Shown: positions 52,597 through 61,502, numbered from the stretch's first letter. The stretch is 64,000 bases of DNA from Natronococcus sp. A-GB1 (GCF_029688845.1 NZ_JARUKW010000010.1:1-64000), one strand, 5' to 3'. Notes: generated by a model not told the origin, from the sequence alone. Numbers and translations are program-made.

Positions 52597-53340
52597 TCAC
52601 TCGAGCCGAGCGTCGGTGATCCGTAGTCGGCCCCACTCCCCGTCCCACTCCCGTTCGAACTCGAGCGCGATGGGTCGTGTCATATGCGGGCCGTCGGTGA
52701 CGACCGTCTCGAACTCTCCGTTCTCACCCAGGACGTGGGTCCCCTGCTTGCGACGGAGGGCCTCCAGATCGGCCAGAGCGTCCCGATCCAGCCGTCGACC
52801 GAGCCAATCCGCGTCGAACCCCGGTGCGGAGACCTCGACGATCACGATCTCGAGGCCGCCGTCGATCATCTCAATCGCGAGCTCCCGCGGCTCCGCTCGC
52901 CACAGCGGCGCGAGAACGTCACAGCCGAGTCCGTCACAGAGCGATCGCAGGCGGTCGGCCTGGAACTCGCTTTCGACGACGCCGGCGACGACGCCCTCGA
53001 GGCCGCCGTCGAACGCGTCGTCGAGCCGTTCCAGCACCGCTTCCAGCGGCTCGAGCTCCCCGATGCTGTCCGTTGCGGGCGATTGCCCAATCTCTCGGAG
53101 ATCTGGCGGTTCGAGATCGGTCGAAGGGAGCCCCGCATCGACTGTTGGAATACCGACACTCTGAACAGCCAGCCGTGTGACCGCCGTCGCCGGGGCGTGG
53201 TAGGCGTGACTCCCTTCCGGAGGGAGAACGACGACGAGCCGGCGAACGTCGCGACCTGCCTCCAGCGCCTGGTACAGCGCCCACGAGGAATCCTTTCCGC
53301 CGGAAAACAGCGCGACCCAGCCGCCGTTCGATGCGACCAT
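52597..53340 (-). CDS. Dph6-type diphthine-ammonia ligase/ATP pyrophosphatase
   Basis: This 247-residue PP-loop enzyme has SGGKDSSWALYQALEAG near its start. It continues with VVVLPPEGSHAYHAPATAVT, GVVAGVVESEFQADRLRSLC and the characteristic WRAEPRELAIEMIDGGLEIV. The late LGENGEFETVVTDGPHMTRP is the end signature of the Dph6/MJ0570 group. Dph6 amidates diphthine to diphthamide on aEF2; the archaeal family is usually encoded once per genome. The ATG giving MVASNGGWVA was chosen. It is divergent from YjbQ, with about 100 bases between. Confidence 0.9.
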   Translation of the reverse strand: MVASNGGWVALFSGGKDSSWALYQALEAGRDVRRLVVVLPPEGSHAYHAPATAVTRLAVQSVGIPTVDAGLPSTDLEPPDLREIGQSPATDSIGELEPLEAVLERLDDAFDGGLEGVVAGVVESEFQADRLRSLCDGLGCDVLAPLWRAEPRELAIEMIDGGLEIVIVEVSAPGFDADWLGRRLDRDALADLEALRRKQGTHVLGENGEFETVVTDGPHMTRPIALEFEREWDGEWGRLRITDARLE

Positions 53341-53443
53341 GCGGGTCTTTCGTTCCCGCTCGGTAAACATCCGGGGGAGACGGGGCTCGAGCGCGGCCGT
53401 TCGCGGCGCCAGGCCTATCACGGAGTCGGTCGTCGAGTCGCCC

Positions 53444-53836
53444 ATGCAGATCGACGTTCGAACGAACGAGCGGGTCGACATCGTCGACGTCACCGCCGAC
53501 GTCAAAGACACACTCCCAGCGGACCTCGAGGACGGACTCTGCACCGCGTACGTTCCGCACACAACGGCCGGCGTGATCGTCAACGAGTGCGAGGACCGAC
53601 TCCTCTCGGACCTCGAGGACGCACTCGAGCGCCTCGTCCCGCGCGGCGAGGGGTACGCCCACGACGCGATCGACGACAACGCGGATGCCCACCTTCGGGC
53701 GACGCTGCTCGGCGAGAGCGTCACGGTTCCGGTCGTCGACGGCGAGCTCGCGCTCGGGACCTGGCAGGCGATCCTGTTCGTCGACTGCGACGGCCCGAGG
53801 CAGCGTCGGCTTCGAGTGACGACCGTGTTGGACTGA
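53444..53836 (+). CDS. YjbQ/UPF0047 family protein
   Basis: This 130-residue beta-sandwich protein has the family signature CTAYVPHTTAGVIVNECEDR, DAIDDNADAHLRATLLGESV, and GELALGTWQAILFVDCDGPR. Conserved His and Asp residues are in place. YjbQ has thiamine-phosphate-synthase-like activity in bacteria, and its physiological role is not settled. The ATG giving MQIDVRTNERV was chosen. It is divergent from the Dph6-type gene. The family's usual length is matched. Confidence 0.92.
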   Translation: MQIDVRTNERVDIVDVTADVKDTLPADLEDGLCTAYVPHTTAGVIVNECEDRLLSDLEDALERLVPRGEGYAHDAIDDNADAHLRATLLGESVTVPVVDGELALGTWQAILFVDCDGPRQRRLRVTTVLD

Positions 53837-53904
53837 CGGGGCCGGAAGGGCGGCGTCGCTCTCGGATCTCAGCTGACGGCAGCGCGGGGTCCCCTTCCTC
53901 TGCG

Positions 53905-54400
53905 AGCGTCATCAGAACGCTTCGCGTTCTGAGTGGCAGTCAGAAATCTTCGATTTCTGACGACGCCCGGAGGCGCGAGCAGGGAGGGGAGGAAGCACGT
54001 GTGAGAATCAGTGAACACAGCGGTAAGCACACGCGCGGCGTACGCTGCGATACTGTCGTCCTCGCATACATCGGGGTCGGCAGGAGCCACCAGTAAACTG
54101 GCTCCCGTGGTGCGACGGCGGTGCCGTCGCACTCTGTACTCGGGAACGACGACCGCGAACGGGTTGAACTCCCGTTTCTCATCTGGGGATGGAGCGCGAG
54201 GACACCGGGAAGTAAATCGGCGGGACACTCTTCGTCGTCGACCGGAACGGGACGCGCAAACAACGCGCCTGCGTCGACGGCAGGACCGTAATAGGAAGCC
54301 AGGCCACGTCCATACATGGGGTCACGGGGCACAATGCCGTTGCGAGAAGGCCCCGCCCTCAAGGAGTGACCGACCGCCGCAAGGCGGTCGCTGCACTCGA
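53905..54400. mobile_element. palindrome-ended IS/MITE-like remnant
   Basis: The stretch begins with two perfect hairpins: 53914-53934 (TCAGAACGC-ttc-GCGTTCTGA) and 53941-53963 (GTCAGAAATC-ttc-GATTTCTGAC). At its far end is a third (54371-54390, CGACCGCC-gcaa-GGCGGTCG). The inside has only eroded frames of basic, Ser-rich sequence. Such subterminal hairpins are typical of IS200/IS605-type ends. No intact gene or target duplication is seen, so this is an inference from structure. Confidence 0.4.
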
Positions 54401-54409
54401 ACGACGTCC

Positions 54410-54582
54410 GTAAGCTTCTGGTACTCGTCGGCGAGCGGTTCGCTCGGGTCGTCGACGGCGATAATGGCGACGCTCCCGACGTCCCGATCGCGCATCGTCG
54501 CCGTGAGTTCATGGATCGAATCCTCGGTCGTGGCGGTGACGACGTCGCTTCGTGCGGGGTTTTCGACTCGTCCCGGCCTCTC
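54410..54582 (-). pseudogene. fragment of a CBS-domain gene
   Basis: The minus strand reads VENPARSDVVTATTEDSIHE, then LTATMRDRDVGSVAIIAVDD. This is the first half of a CBS domain as found in haloarchaeal CBS-pair proteins. There is no start in front and no second CBS half behind; the sequence runs into the IS-like remnant. It has been cut by element insertions on both sides. Confidence 0.65.
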
Positions 54583-54615
54583 TGGCCTCCACTCCCAGCA
54601 CGACTATCTTTTAGA

Positions 54616-54648
54616 GAATCCCGCCGTTCACCGCAGGGAGGATGTCAC
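54616..54648 (+). mobile_element. isolated right end of a TnpB-type element
   Basis: GAATCCCGCCGTTCACCGCA followed by GGGAGGATGTCAC forms an imperfect stem and ends in the GGAGGATGTCA signature, the form also seen at the end of the decayed tnpB (24036-24084, other strand). No tnpB is attached, so this looks like a solo end left after deletion. Confidence 0.45.
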
Positions 54649-54979
54649 ATGGGTGTTCCCGGTTCCATCTACCCCGCTCGAACGTCGCTGCTCGAGGGCG
54701 ATATCGCGAACGGGACCGACCGTGGTGACGGTCGGAGCAGGTTCGTTGGCTCGACGACGAACGTGTCCGGACGAGGCCTGGACCGGTGCGCAGATGTGGC
54801 TCGCGTCTCTCGTACGAAACGGTGAATTACGCAGGTACATATGTAACCGAATACCGATAACTATATTTTGGATGAAAGTTGCTGCGACCGCCATGGACTG
54901 CGATATACGATGTTTCCACCTCCTGGGAACTGGTGAGTGGTACTTTATCTACTGCGCCCCATAATGCTGCTAACAGATT
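54649..54979. other. gene-free stretch with promoter of the winged-helix gene
   Basis: About 330 bases without a gene. The first half is GC-rich debris and the second half AT-rich. CTTTATCT at 54943-54950 lies 30-37 bases before the next ATG and is a good TATA box. Confidence 0.4.
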
Positions 54980-55312
54980 ATGGCTGAGTGTCCAATTCGC
55001 GACGAAGACGGGGTCGTGCGTCGTCGGTGTGAGGTGGACGAGATCCTTCGAGTGCTGGCCGACGAACGCCGTCGCGACATCGTTGCGGCGCTCGACGGAG
55101 CTGCCGAGAGCTGGATTACGACCGACGAGCTGTCCCGCTCCATCGGGGACGCCGGGTGGGAGGGCGAACTCTTCCACGTCCACTTGCCGATGCTCCGGGA
55201 CGCAGGGCTTCTCGACTACGACGAACGCGAGGGCTTGATTCGGTACTACCGCTGTGACCTCGTCTCGGCGGTTCTCGATACGGTCGAACACGAAACCGCG
55301 TCCGTCCGATAG
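54980..55312 (+). CDS. winged-helix regulator-like protein (DUF7344-type)
   Basis: A 110-residue protein with an ArsR-like winged helix. The recognition helix region is VDEILRVLADERRRDIVAAL, the wing-side ITTDELSRSIG, and LPMLRDAGLLDYDEREGLIR. This short wHTH type is very common in haloarchaea. A TATA box lies 30-37 bases upstream. It is followed 71 bases later by a PNPOx-like gene on the same strand, which it could control. Effector unknown. Confidence 0.82.
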   Translation: MAECPIRDEDGVVRRRCEVDEILRVLADERRRDIVAALDGAAESWITTDELSRSIGDAGWEGELFHVHLPMLRDAGLLDYDEREGLIRYYRCDLVSAVLDTVEHETASVR

Positions 55313-55383
55313 CCGTTCGACAGATCCCCACCGGCTGGAAATGAAGGGAGGGGTTTTTGTCGCTATCCGACGACCGATTCGGT

Positions 55384-55860
55384 ATGTCAATCGACGAACT
55401 GCGGGAGTACGGTCTGGTCGAGATGGACGATGCCGAGATCCGAAACTTCCTCTCGTCTCGGAAGGCGGGCGTCCTTGGACTCCCGGACGACGAGGCGCCG
55501 TACCTTCTACCGCTGTCGTTCGGTTACGACGGCGATTCCCGGCTTTACTTCACTTACCTGCTCGGCTCGAGCAGCCGGAAGGAGTCGCTGACCGAGACCG
55601 CCAAGGCCGCGAGCTTCCTCGCCTTTTCCGTGGATACGATGTACAACTGGGAGAGCGTCCTCCTGACGGGACGGCTCTCCGCCGTTCCGGAGTCGTCGTG
55701 GGACGACCTCGAGGGGGTGCTAGACGACGCGTGGCGACCGGGTCTCTTCGAGTCGGCAGCACTCTCGGGATCGGTCGCTGTCTACGAGTTCCGGGTCGAC
55801 GAGCAGAGGGGGATCAAACACCAGGGACTCCCACCTGCCTTCGAGCCGGCGGACGAGTAG
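55384..55860 (+). CDS. PNPOx-like flavin-binding split-barrel protein
   Basis: This 158-residue protein starts VEMDDAEIRNFLSSRKAGVL, then PYLLPLSFGYDGDSRLYFTY, then SFLAFSVDTMYNWESVLLTG and RLSAVPESSW, the usual strand order of the fold. A C-terminal AVYEFRVDEQRGIKHQ follows. It is related to the proteins at 52061 and 57483 but not close. The start was set at the ATG giving MSIDELREYG. It follows the winged-helix gene. Confidence 0.82.
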   Translation: MSIDELREYGLVEMDDAEIRNFLSSRKAGVLGLPDDEAPYLLPLSFGYDGDSRLYFTYLLGSSSRKESLTETAKAASFLAFSVDTMYNWESVLLTGRLSAVPESSWDDLEGVLDDAWRPGLFESAALSGSVAVYEFRVDEQRGIKHQGLPPAFEPADE

Positions 55861-56059
55861 CGATCGATGCCGCCTCTGTCGTCGATCCGCGGTGTCGGCC
55901 GTTCGACGGAGGCGACCGTCCCGCGGCCCGGCGATCGACCGTTCGGGGGTCGTCGATGGTGCAGTACGGAGCGACTGTGTGCTCGCCAGGGCGACCGGAA
56001 CGAAGAGTGCTGGCACGTCTCGGCCGAGGCAGTGACCGAACGCGCTCGGCGCCGACGCG

Positions 56060-57400
56060 TCACCGATCGGAGGGCCCGGTAGAAACGACCACTCGCTCCT
56101 CCGGTTCCTCGCCGTGCTGTTCGGCGACGACGTACTGGACTTCGACGACGAGCGGATCGTCCGCGTGTGGCTCGATGCGCTCGTGGATCCGCTCGCTGAA
56201 CTCCGGTGCCGGTGTCGGCTCGGCTCCGCTGATCGTAACGACGACGCGATCGATCGACCGAATCGGATAGTTGTCGTCGAGGAGTACCTCGACATCCGTG
56301 CGCTCGAGGTCGTCGTACTGCGGTTCTTCGAGCACCAACTCGACTTCGTTCTCCGCGGTCGATTTCAGCTGGGTCGTCTGGAACTCCAGCAGCGTGATGC
56401 CGGCGAGTGGAGCCGCGAGCACCAACAACGCGACCCCGAAGACCGTCGCGTATCTGATCGTCGGCTTCCGTGTCGGGGAAACCTCGAACAGCCCCTGTGG
56501 TCGGTAGCCAGCGATCCATAGCGTGGCCAGCGCGGCGGCGTTGATCGAGAGAACGTTGACGACGACGAGGACGAACGCACCCGCGGCCGCGCCGTACATC
56601 CCCCAGCCGGCAGTGATACCGACGGCGGCTGCGGGTGGGATGAGCGCCGCGGCGATCATCACGCCGACGATCGCCTCCGAGAACCCCCGCGTGAGACTCA
56701 GGATGCCGGCGACGCCAGCCCCGAGCGCGACCGCGAGCGAGAGCAGGTTCGGCGACACTCGCTCTTCGAGTTCGGCGACGACCACGATGTCGATACCCGC
56801 CGGCTCGAGTCCGCCGAGCCGAGCGAGAGACGCGAGCCCGATCGACGCGGCGATGACGACGGCGACGCCGACGACCTGGTAGCGAAAGCCGGTCGTTCGA
56901 AGGTCGTCGTCACCGGTGACGATGCCGACGTTGGCAGCGAGTGCGGGACCGAGCAAGGGGGCGATGACCATCGAACCGACGACGACCGCGGGCGAGTCCG
57001 CGAGCAACCCCGCCGTCGCGACGACGGCGCTGATCAACAACATCACGACGTAGATCGAAAACGCGGGCGTGAGCTCGTCGGCCTTCGTTCGAAGCACCTG
57101 TCTCGAGGTCCGTTCACCCCGTTGTCCGCCCCGACTGTACTGATCCAGCAACTCCTCAAACTCCTTGGAGACGACCGTCTCGGCGTTGATGACGACGACC
57201 CGTGCGTCGTCGAGTCCCGCCTCGTTCAGTCGGTCGAGGACCGACTCGACTGCGCGGGTCGGCACCGGGAACCTGACGACCGTATCGGCGCCGCGGGCGC
57301 TCGTTTCGTCGGTCACGACGTACTCGATCCCCTCAGCGTCGAGAACGTCGAGGACGGTCTCTCGTCGCTTCTCGGGTACTACGATCTCGAGGTACCGCAT
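56060..57400 (-). CDS. DUF389/TIGR00341 membrane protein
   Basis: This 446-residue protein has an N-terminal soluble ferredoxin-like region (about 1-90, MRYLEIVVPEKRRETVLDVL) and a DUF389 membrane core (about 105-320). Signature segments are AVVVGSMVIAPLLGPALAAN and GVMIAAALIPPAAAVGITAG. A C-terminal soluble domain of about 110 residues ends the chain. The family is widespread in archaea and actinobacteria; no function is established, though transport has been suggested. It is convergent with the PNPOx-like gene at 55384 and separated by about 80 bases from the next upstream gene. Confidence 0.92.
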   Translation of the reverse strand: MRYLEIVVPEKRRETVLDVLDAEGIEYVVTDETSARGADTVVRFPVPTRAVESVLDRLNEAGLDDARVVVINAETVVSKEFEELLDQYSRGGQRGERTSRQVLRTKADELTPAFSIYVVMLLISAVVATAGLLADSPAVVVGSMVIAPLLGPALAANVGIVTGDDDLRTTGFRYQVVGVAVVIAASIGLASLARLGGLEPAGIDIVVVAELEERVSPNLLSLAVALGAGVAGILSLTRGFSEAIVGVMIAAALIPPAAAVGITAGWGMYGAAAGAFVLVVVNVLSINAAALATLWIAGYRPQGLFEVSPTRKPTIRYATVFGVALLVLAAPLAGITLLEFQTTQLKSTAENEVELVLEEPQYDDLERTDVEVLLDDNYPIRSIDRVVVTISGAEPTPAPEFSERIHERIEPHADDPLVVEVQYVVAEQHGEEPEERVVVSTGPSDR

Positions 57401-57482
57401 CGGAACGACTTGACGACGAACGACGGAATAATTCTAGGCTATCCGACCACGTTCGTACGGAAGCGACGGTCTCCGAACGTCC

Positions 57483-57917
57483 TCACTCGTGCAGAGCCAC
57501 GCCCGACAGGTCTGCCGCCTGGAGTTCGTACCACTCGAGATCGACGTCGCCGGCCGAGACGTCGATATCTTTCGCCACGCGATAGTACCATGCCTCGAGG
57601 TCGTCGTCGACGTCGCTCTCGGAGAGCGGTTCGAACGATCCACTCAGAACCACGCTCGTCCAGTCGTGCGGTCCGTCCCACTCGTAGACGGTGAGACAGA
57701 CCTCGTCGGTCGTCTCGAGGAACTCGCGTTTCTTGCTGTCGTCGGCGAACCCGAGGTCCATGATCGCTCGCTCTTCGTCCGCGTCGTACGCGAACGACAT
57801 CGGGATGCCGTACGCCCGGCGGTCCTTCGAGAGACAGAGCACGCCCGTCGCTTGCTCGTTCAGGAACTCTGCGATCTCGTCCGCTGCCATCGTATGGCCG
57901 TACCACGTATCAGTCAT
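57483..57917 (-). CDS. PNPOx-like flavin-binding split-barrel protein
   Basis: A 144-residue protein with AADEIAEFLNEQATGVLCLS, YGIPMSFAYDADEERAIMDL, FLETTDEVCLTVYEWDGPHD, and TSVVLSGSFEPLSES. The fold assignment is clear; the cofactor is not. The start was placed at the ATG giving MTDTWYGHTM; a GTG nine bases earlier is possible. It precedes the DUF389 gene on the same strand. Third of three PNPOx-like paralogues in the window. Confidence 0.82.
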   Translation of the reverse strand: MTDTWYGHTMAADEIAEFLNEQATGVLCLSKDRRAYGIPMSFAYDADEERAIMDLGFADDSKKREFLETTDEVCLTVYEWDGPHDWTSVVLSGSFEPLSESDVDDDLEAWYYRVAKDIDVSAGDVDLEWYELQAADLSGVALHE

Positions 57918-58105
57918 TTCGGACACCAGCCGTCTATATCATGGACTCGCTTATAGAGGCTACAGGAACGTGTCTGCCAGTGTGAACGAACGATCGGACA
58001 AGTTCATCCGTTGAGGAACGGTATTCCCGTCCTCATTCGGTAGGGACGGCGTACGACACCGCCCTGCCGCGCCGCTTTTTCTACTGTTGTCTCGTACAGC
58101 AACCG

Positions 58106-59500
58106 ATGGGACTGGAGACTGCGGGACCCCTCGAGCGAACTGTGACGTTCGCGCCAGTGGGATCGGAGCCTGTGGCCATGGCCGTCGCGACGATCGGGTT
58201 GGCGACTCCCGTTCCCGAGCTACCGCTGTGGCTCGTCACCGCCGCTGGCGTGCTTACGATCGCGATGCTGATGGCGGTCTCGGGGTTCTTTTCGTCCTCA
58301 GAAATCGCAATGTTCGCGCTGCCGAAGCATCGGCTCGACGTCCTCGTCGAGAGCGGCACGCCGAACGCACCCGTGGTCAAGGAACTCCGCGAAAACCCAC
58401 ACCGGCTGCTCGTCACGATCCTGGTTGGAAACAACGTCGCGAACGTCGCCATGTCAAGCGTCGCGACGGCGTTGCTCGGGCTCTACGTCACCGAGGGACA
58501 GGCCGTCCTGATCGCGACGTTCGGGATCACGTCGCTCGTGTTGCTCTTCAGTGAGAGCGCGCCGAAATCGTACGCGGTCGAAAACACCGAGTCGTGGGCA
58601 CTTCGCGTCGCTCGGCCGATACGCTACGCGGAGTACCTGCTGTACCCGTTCGTCGTTCTGTTCGACAAGCTGACCCGCGTCGTCAACGGGTTCGTCGGCG
58701 CCGAAACGTCGATCGAGTCGGCCTACCTCACTCGCAGCGACCTCCAGGAGCTGATCGAGGCGGGAGAGCGCGCCGGAGCCATCGAGCCCGACGAACGCGA
58801 CCGGTTGCGCCGCACGTTCAGGTTCGACGAGACGCCGGTGAGCGCGATCATGGTTCCCCGTCCGGACGTCGTGGCGGTGTCGACTGCAGACTCGCTCGAA
58901 ACTGCGCTCCAGACCTGTGCGCACAGCGGGTTCACCCACCTCCCGGTGTACGACGAGAGTCTCGACACCGTCGTCGGGACGGTCCACGTGTGTGACCTGC
59001 TCCGGGAGCGGGACTACGGCGCGCGCGAACCGGACGAGCTCGGGCTCGCGGACGTGATGCAGCCGACGGTACACGTCCCCGAGACCATGCCGGCCGACGA
59101 GGTGCTCGCGGAGATGCAGCGTGCGCAGGTCCATCTGGCCGTCGTCATCGACGAGTTCGGAACGACAGAGGGGATCGTCACCACGGAGGATCCAACCGAG
59201 GTGATCACCGGTGAGATCCTCGGCCCCCGCGAACCGGCCCCGATCCGCCTCGTCGACGAGCGGACGGTCATCGTTCGCGGCGACGTCCCCGTCGCGTTGG
59301 TCAACGAAACGCTCGATCTCTCCCTCCCCGAGGCGGCGACGTTCGACACCGTAGCCGGACTCGTCCTCGACCGAGCCGGACACCTCCCCGAGGACGGCGA
59401 TCGGATCGCCTGCGACGACGTCACGATCACCGTCGAGGACGTCGCCGACAGACGGATCGTCAGCGTTCGGCTCACTCGGCCGGCTGCCAGCGGGCGGTAG
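58106..59500 (+). CDS. CNNM/CorC-type membrane protein (DUF21, CBS pair, CorC/HlyC)
   Basis: A 464-residue protein with the full order: membrane DUF21 domain (about 40-200, SGFFSSSEIAMFALPKHRLD and SESAPKSYAVENTESWAL), a CBS pair (about 245-375, VSAIMVPRPDVVAVSTADSL and VHLAVVIDEFGTTEGIVTTE), and a CorC_HlyC C-terminal domain (about 380-460). These proteins are linked to Mg2+ or other divalent-ion efflux. It stands alone, followed by a usp on the same strand 80 bases on. The ATG giving MGLETAGPLE was used; a later start would shorten the head. Confidence 0.93.
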   Translation: MGLETAGPLERTVTFAPVGSEPVAMAVATIGLATPVPELPLWLVTAAGVLTIAMLMAVSGFFSSSEIAMFALPKHRLDVLVESGTPNAPVVKELRENPHRLLVTILVGNNVANVAMSSVATALLGLYVTEGQAVLIATFGITSLVLLFSESAPKSYAVENTESWALRVARPIRYAEYLLYPFVVLFDKLTRVVNGFVGAETSIESAYLTRSDLQELIEAGERAGAIEPDERDRLRRTFRFDETPVSAIMVPRPDVVAVSTADSLETALQTCAHSGFTHLPVYDESLDTVVGTVHVCDLLRERDYGAREPDELGLADVMQPTVHVPETMPADEVLAEMQRAQVHLAVVIDEFGTTEGIVTTEDPTEVITGEILGPREPAPIRLVDERTVIVRGDVPVALVNETLDLSLPEAATFDTVAGLVLDRAGHLPEDGDRIACDDVTITVEDVADRRIVSVRLTRPAASGR

Positions 59501-59580
59501 CCGGGATGGAGCCGTACCGACTCGAGCCGTCGGTACTACGGCAACTTATTTGGTCGAATCGGTGGTGGGACCCCTACAGT

Positions 59581-59985
59581 ATGTACGAGACAGTTCTCGT
59601 CGCGACCGACGGCAGCGACCCGGCGAACCGTGCAGTCGACGCAGCGGTCGATATCGCGTCGACGTTCGACGCCGCGCTGTATGCCGTTTCGGTCGTCGAC
59701 ACCAGCCGATACGGCGACTCGATGTTGTCCGGAACGGAACGCCTTGTCGATGACCTGCGAGAGCGGGCCGACGACGTCCTCGAGGACGTCACGACGCGGG
59801 CCGGCGTCGACGTGACGACCGAACTCCGGCAGGGCCGTCCGCACGAGGAGATCGGTGCGTACGCCGACTCCATCGACGCGGATCTGGTCGTGTTCGGTAA
59901 CCGCGGCCGCGGTGCCAGTGACGAAATCGGCAGCACTGCGGAACGCGTCGTCAGGTACGTCGACCGACCGACGCTCACGGTCTGA
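59581..59985 (+). CDS. universal stress protein
   Basis: A 134-residue single Usp domain, starting METVLVATDGS-like (MYETVLVATDGSDPANRAVD). The ATP motif is GNRGRGASDEIGSTAERVV, which matches G-x2-G but has fewer residues before the last G-S, so ATP binding is uncertain. TTATTT about 30 bases upstream is a possible TATA box. First of a run of four usp-type genes in one orientation. Its nearest relative is the next gene. Confidence 0.9.
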   Translation: MYETVLVATDGSDPANRAVDAAVDIASTFDAALYAVSVVDTSRYGDSMLSGTERLVDDLRERADDVLEDVTTRAGVDVTTELRQGRPHEEIGAYADSIDADLVVFGNRGRGASDEIGSTAERVVRYVDRPTLTV

Positions 59986-60058
59986 CCGCTCCGTCGTCGA
60001 CCTGTAAGCTCGCCCGGTATTAGCTATTTGGCAGCCTTCGACGTGAAGTTCCACGCCA

Positions 60059-60478
60059 ATGTACGATACGATCCTCGTTCCGACCGACGGAAGCGATCCG
60101 GCGAACAGAGCGGTCGAACACGCACTGATCCTTGCGGACAGATACGGCGCCGATCTGCACGCGATGTACTGCGTCGAGACGCACCGGTATGGCGAACCCG
60201 CACTGAGCAGCACGGAACTCATCGTCGACAACCTCGAGGACCAGGGCGCCGCCATGCTCGAGGAGATCAGCGACCGAGCTGACAGCTCCGGAATCGACTG
60301 TCGCTGGAACGTCTGTCACGGCCGTCCGTGGGAAGAGGTTCGCAAGAAGGGGGCGAAGATCGACGCCGACCTGATCGTGATCGGTTACCAGGGACAGAGC
60401 CACACGCGAACGGATCGGATCGGCAGCGTCGCCGAGCGGATCGTTCGAACCGCGGATCGTCCGGTGTTGACCGCCTGA
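60059..60478 (+). CDS. universal stress protein
   Basis: A 139-residue single Usp domain, MYDTILVPTDGSDPANRAVE, ending with GYQGQSHTRTDRIGSVAERI. The ATP loop again lacks the standard spacing, like its neighbour. The two are clearly paralogues (SDPANRAV in both). It contains several Cys residues (MYCVETHRY, DCRWNVCHGRP), rare for this family. TAGCTATTTGG about 40 bases upstream may be its promoter. It is 73 bases behind the first usp. Confidence 0.9.
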   Translation: MYDTILVPTDGSDPANRAVEHALILADRYGADLHAMYCVETHRYGEPALSSTELIVDNLEDQGAAMLEEISDRADSSGIDCRWNVCHGRPWEEVRKKGAKIDADLIVIGYQGQSHTRTDRIGSVAERIVRTADRPVLTA

Positions 60479-60526
60479 CCGTTCCGATCGGGTGCCGACT
60501 CCTCGCCCGCGGTGGGAGTCGAGACG

Positions 60527-60754
60527 TTACCCGAAGGAACCCGTCAGCGCAAGTACGAACAGGAACGCGTGCCAGACGATCGCCGCTGCCGCCCGCTTTG
60601 GCTGCGCAGTCGGCAGGGACGGATTCCGAAACATTGCGTTGTAGACGAATACGGTCGCGACGAGCGCGCCGTAAAACACCCCGACAGATGAAGAGCCCTC
60701 GGCCGTTCTGGGAACCGAGAACGCAACCGACGGGTCTCCCACTCGTCCGAACAC
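60527..60754 (-). pseudogene. truncated small membrane protein gene
   Basis: The minus strand encodes FYGALVATVFVYNAMFRNPS and RAAAAIVWHAFLFVLALTGS, a clear relative of the intact 80-residue protein at 11017-11259. Here the first helix is missing and replaced by an unrelated start (MFGRVGDPSVAFSVPRT), so it is probably truncated. It lies between two usp genes on the opposite strand. A working shorter version cannot be excluded. Confidence 0.6.
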
Positions 60755-60791
60755 CCAGTGGCTACTTGTTCGAACGCGGGGTATGGGACGT

Positions 60792-61262
60792 ATGACTCGG
60801 ACCGTCCTCGTCCCGACGGAAGGGTCGCCGCTCTCGATGAAAGCCCTCGAGACGGCGTTGACCGACTATCCGGACGCCGATATCGTTGTCTGCCACGTCA
60901 TGGACCCGATCGGATCGGGTCTCAGCCTCCTTGACGTGATGCGGCCGACGTTCGACGACGGCTCTCCGCCAGGATCGGTGTCGCCGGAGTACTGGCGCGA
61001 GTGGCACAAGAGAGCGGAATCGAAGGCCCAGGCGGTCTTCGACGACGCGCGAGAGATCGCGGCCGAACACGACCGAAGCGTCGAGACCGTCCTCGAGTTC
61101 GGCGAACCCGACGATGTCATCCTCGAGTACGCCGAGGGTCACGATATCGACCGGATCGTCATGGGGAGTCACTGTCGAACCGGCGCGGAACGGTTCCTGT
61201 TAGGTAGCGTCGCGGAGACCGTCGTCAAACGAGCACCGGTCCCTGTCCTGATCGTCCGGTGA
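60792..61262 (+). CDS. universal stress protein
   Basis: A 156-residue Usp domain with an insertion after the second strand (PIGSGLSLLDVMRPTFDDGS). The ATP motif is GSHCRTGAERFLLGS, matching G-x2-x with Cys in place of the second Gly. The start was placed at the ATG giving MTRTVLVPTEGS because that aligns with other family starts; an ATG nine bases upstream is also in frame. It is the intact counterpart of the pseudogene at 3335-3809, and its 5' flank is also similar. The pair with the membrane gene at 63221 repeats at the other end of the window. Confidence 0.92.
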   Translation: MTRTVLVPTEGSPLSMKALETALTDYPDADIVVCHVMDPIGSGLSLLDVMRPTFDDGSPPGSVSPEYWREWHKRAESKAQAVFDDAREIAAEHDRSVETVLEFGEPDDVILEYAEGHDIDRIVMGSHCRTGAERFLLGSVAETVVKRAPVPVLIVR

Positions 61263-61295
61263 CGGCCGCGGCCGACCGAAACGAGTGGACCGCAG

Positions 61296-61502
61296 TTAGC
61301 GCCGATGCGATTCGATTTCGTCGTGGAACGATAGTTCACGCTCGGTGGGTTGCCGGCCGTTTCCGTTCCGGTCCAGGAGTTTGACGGACTCACAGCGATC
61401 ACACCGAAGCGGATAGACCGGTCCGCTATCCTGTGTGAGGACGACCTCGTGGTTCCACGGGTGGCTCCACCAATGACCGTACAGACGGCATTGCCATTTC
61501 AT
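61296..61502 (-). CDS. small CxxC protein (DUF1660-like)
   Basis: This 68-residue protein starts KWQCRLYGHWWSHPWNHE and has a CDRCESVKLLD knuckle. The pattern C-x-L/F-G-H...CxxC recalls DUF1660, small zinc proteins common in phages and haloarchaea. Its role is unknown. It is convergent with the preceding usp and divergent from the fusion gene. Confidence 0.6.
   Translation of the reverse strand: MKWQCRLYGHWWSHPWNHEVVLTQDSGPVYPLRCDRCESVKLLDRNGNGRQPTERELSFHDEIESHRR

Noticed and set aside
52684-54096. 470-codon plus-strand frame across Dph6-type and YjbQ genes
   Set aside because: Runs through two well-supported genes and through hairpin DNA; no family resemblance.
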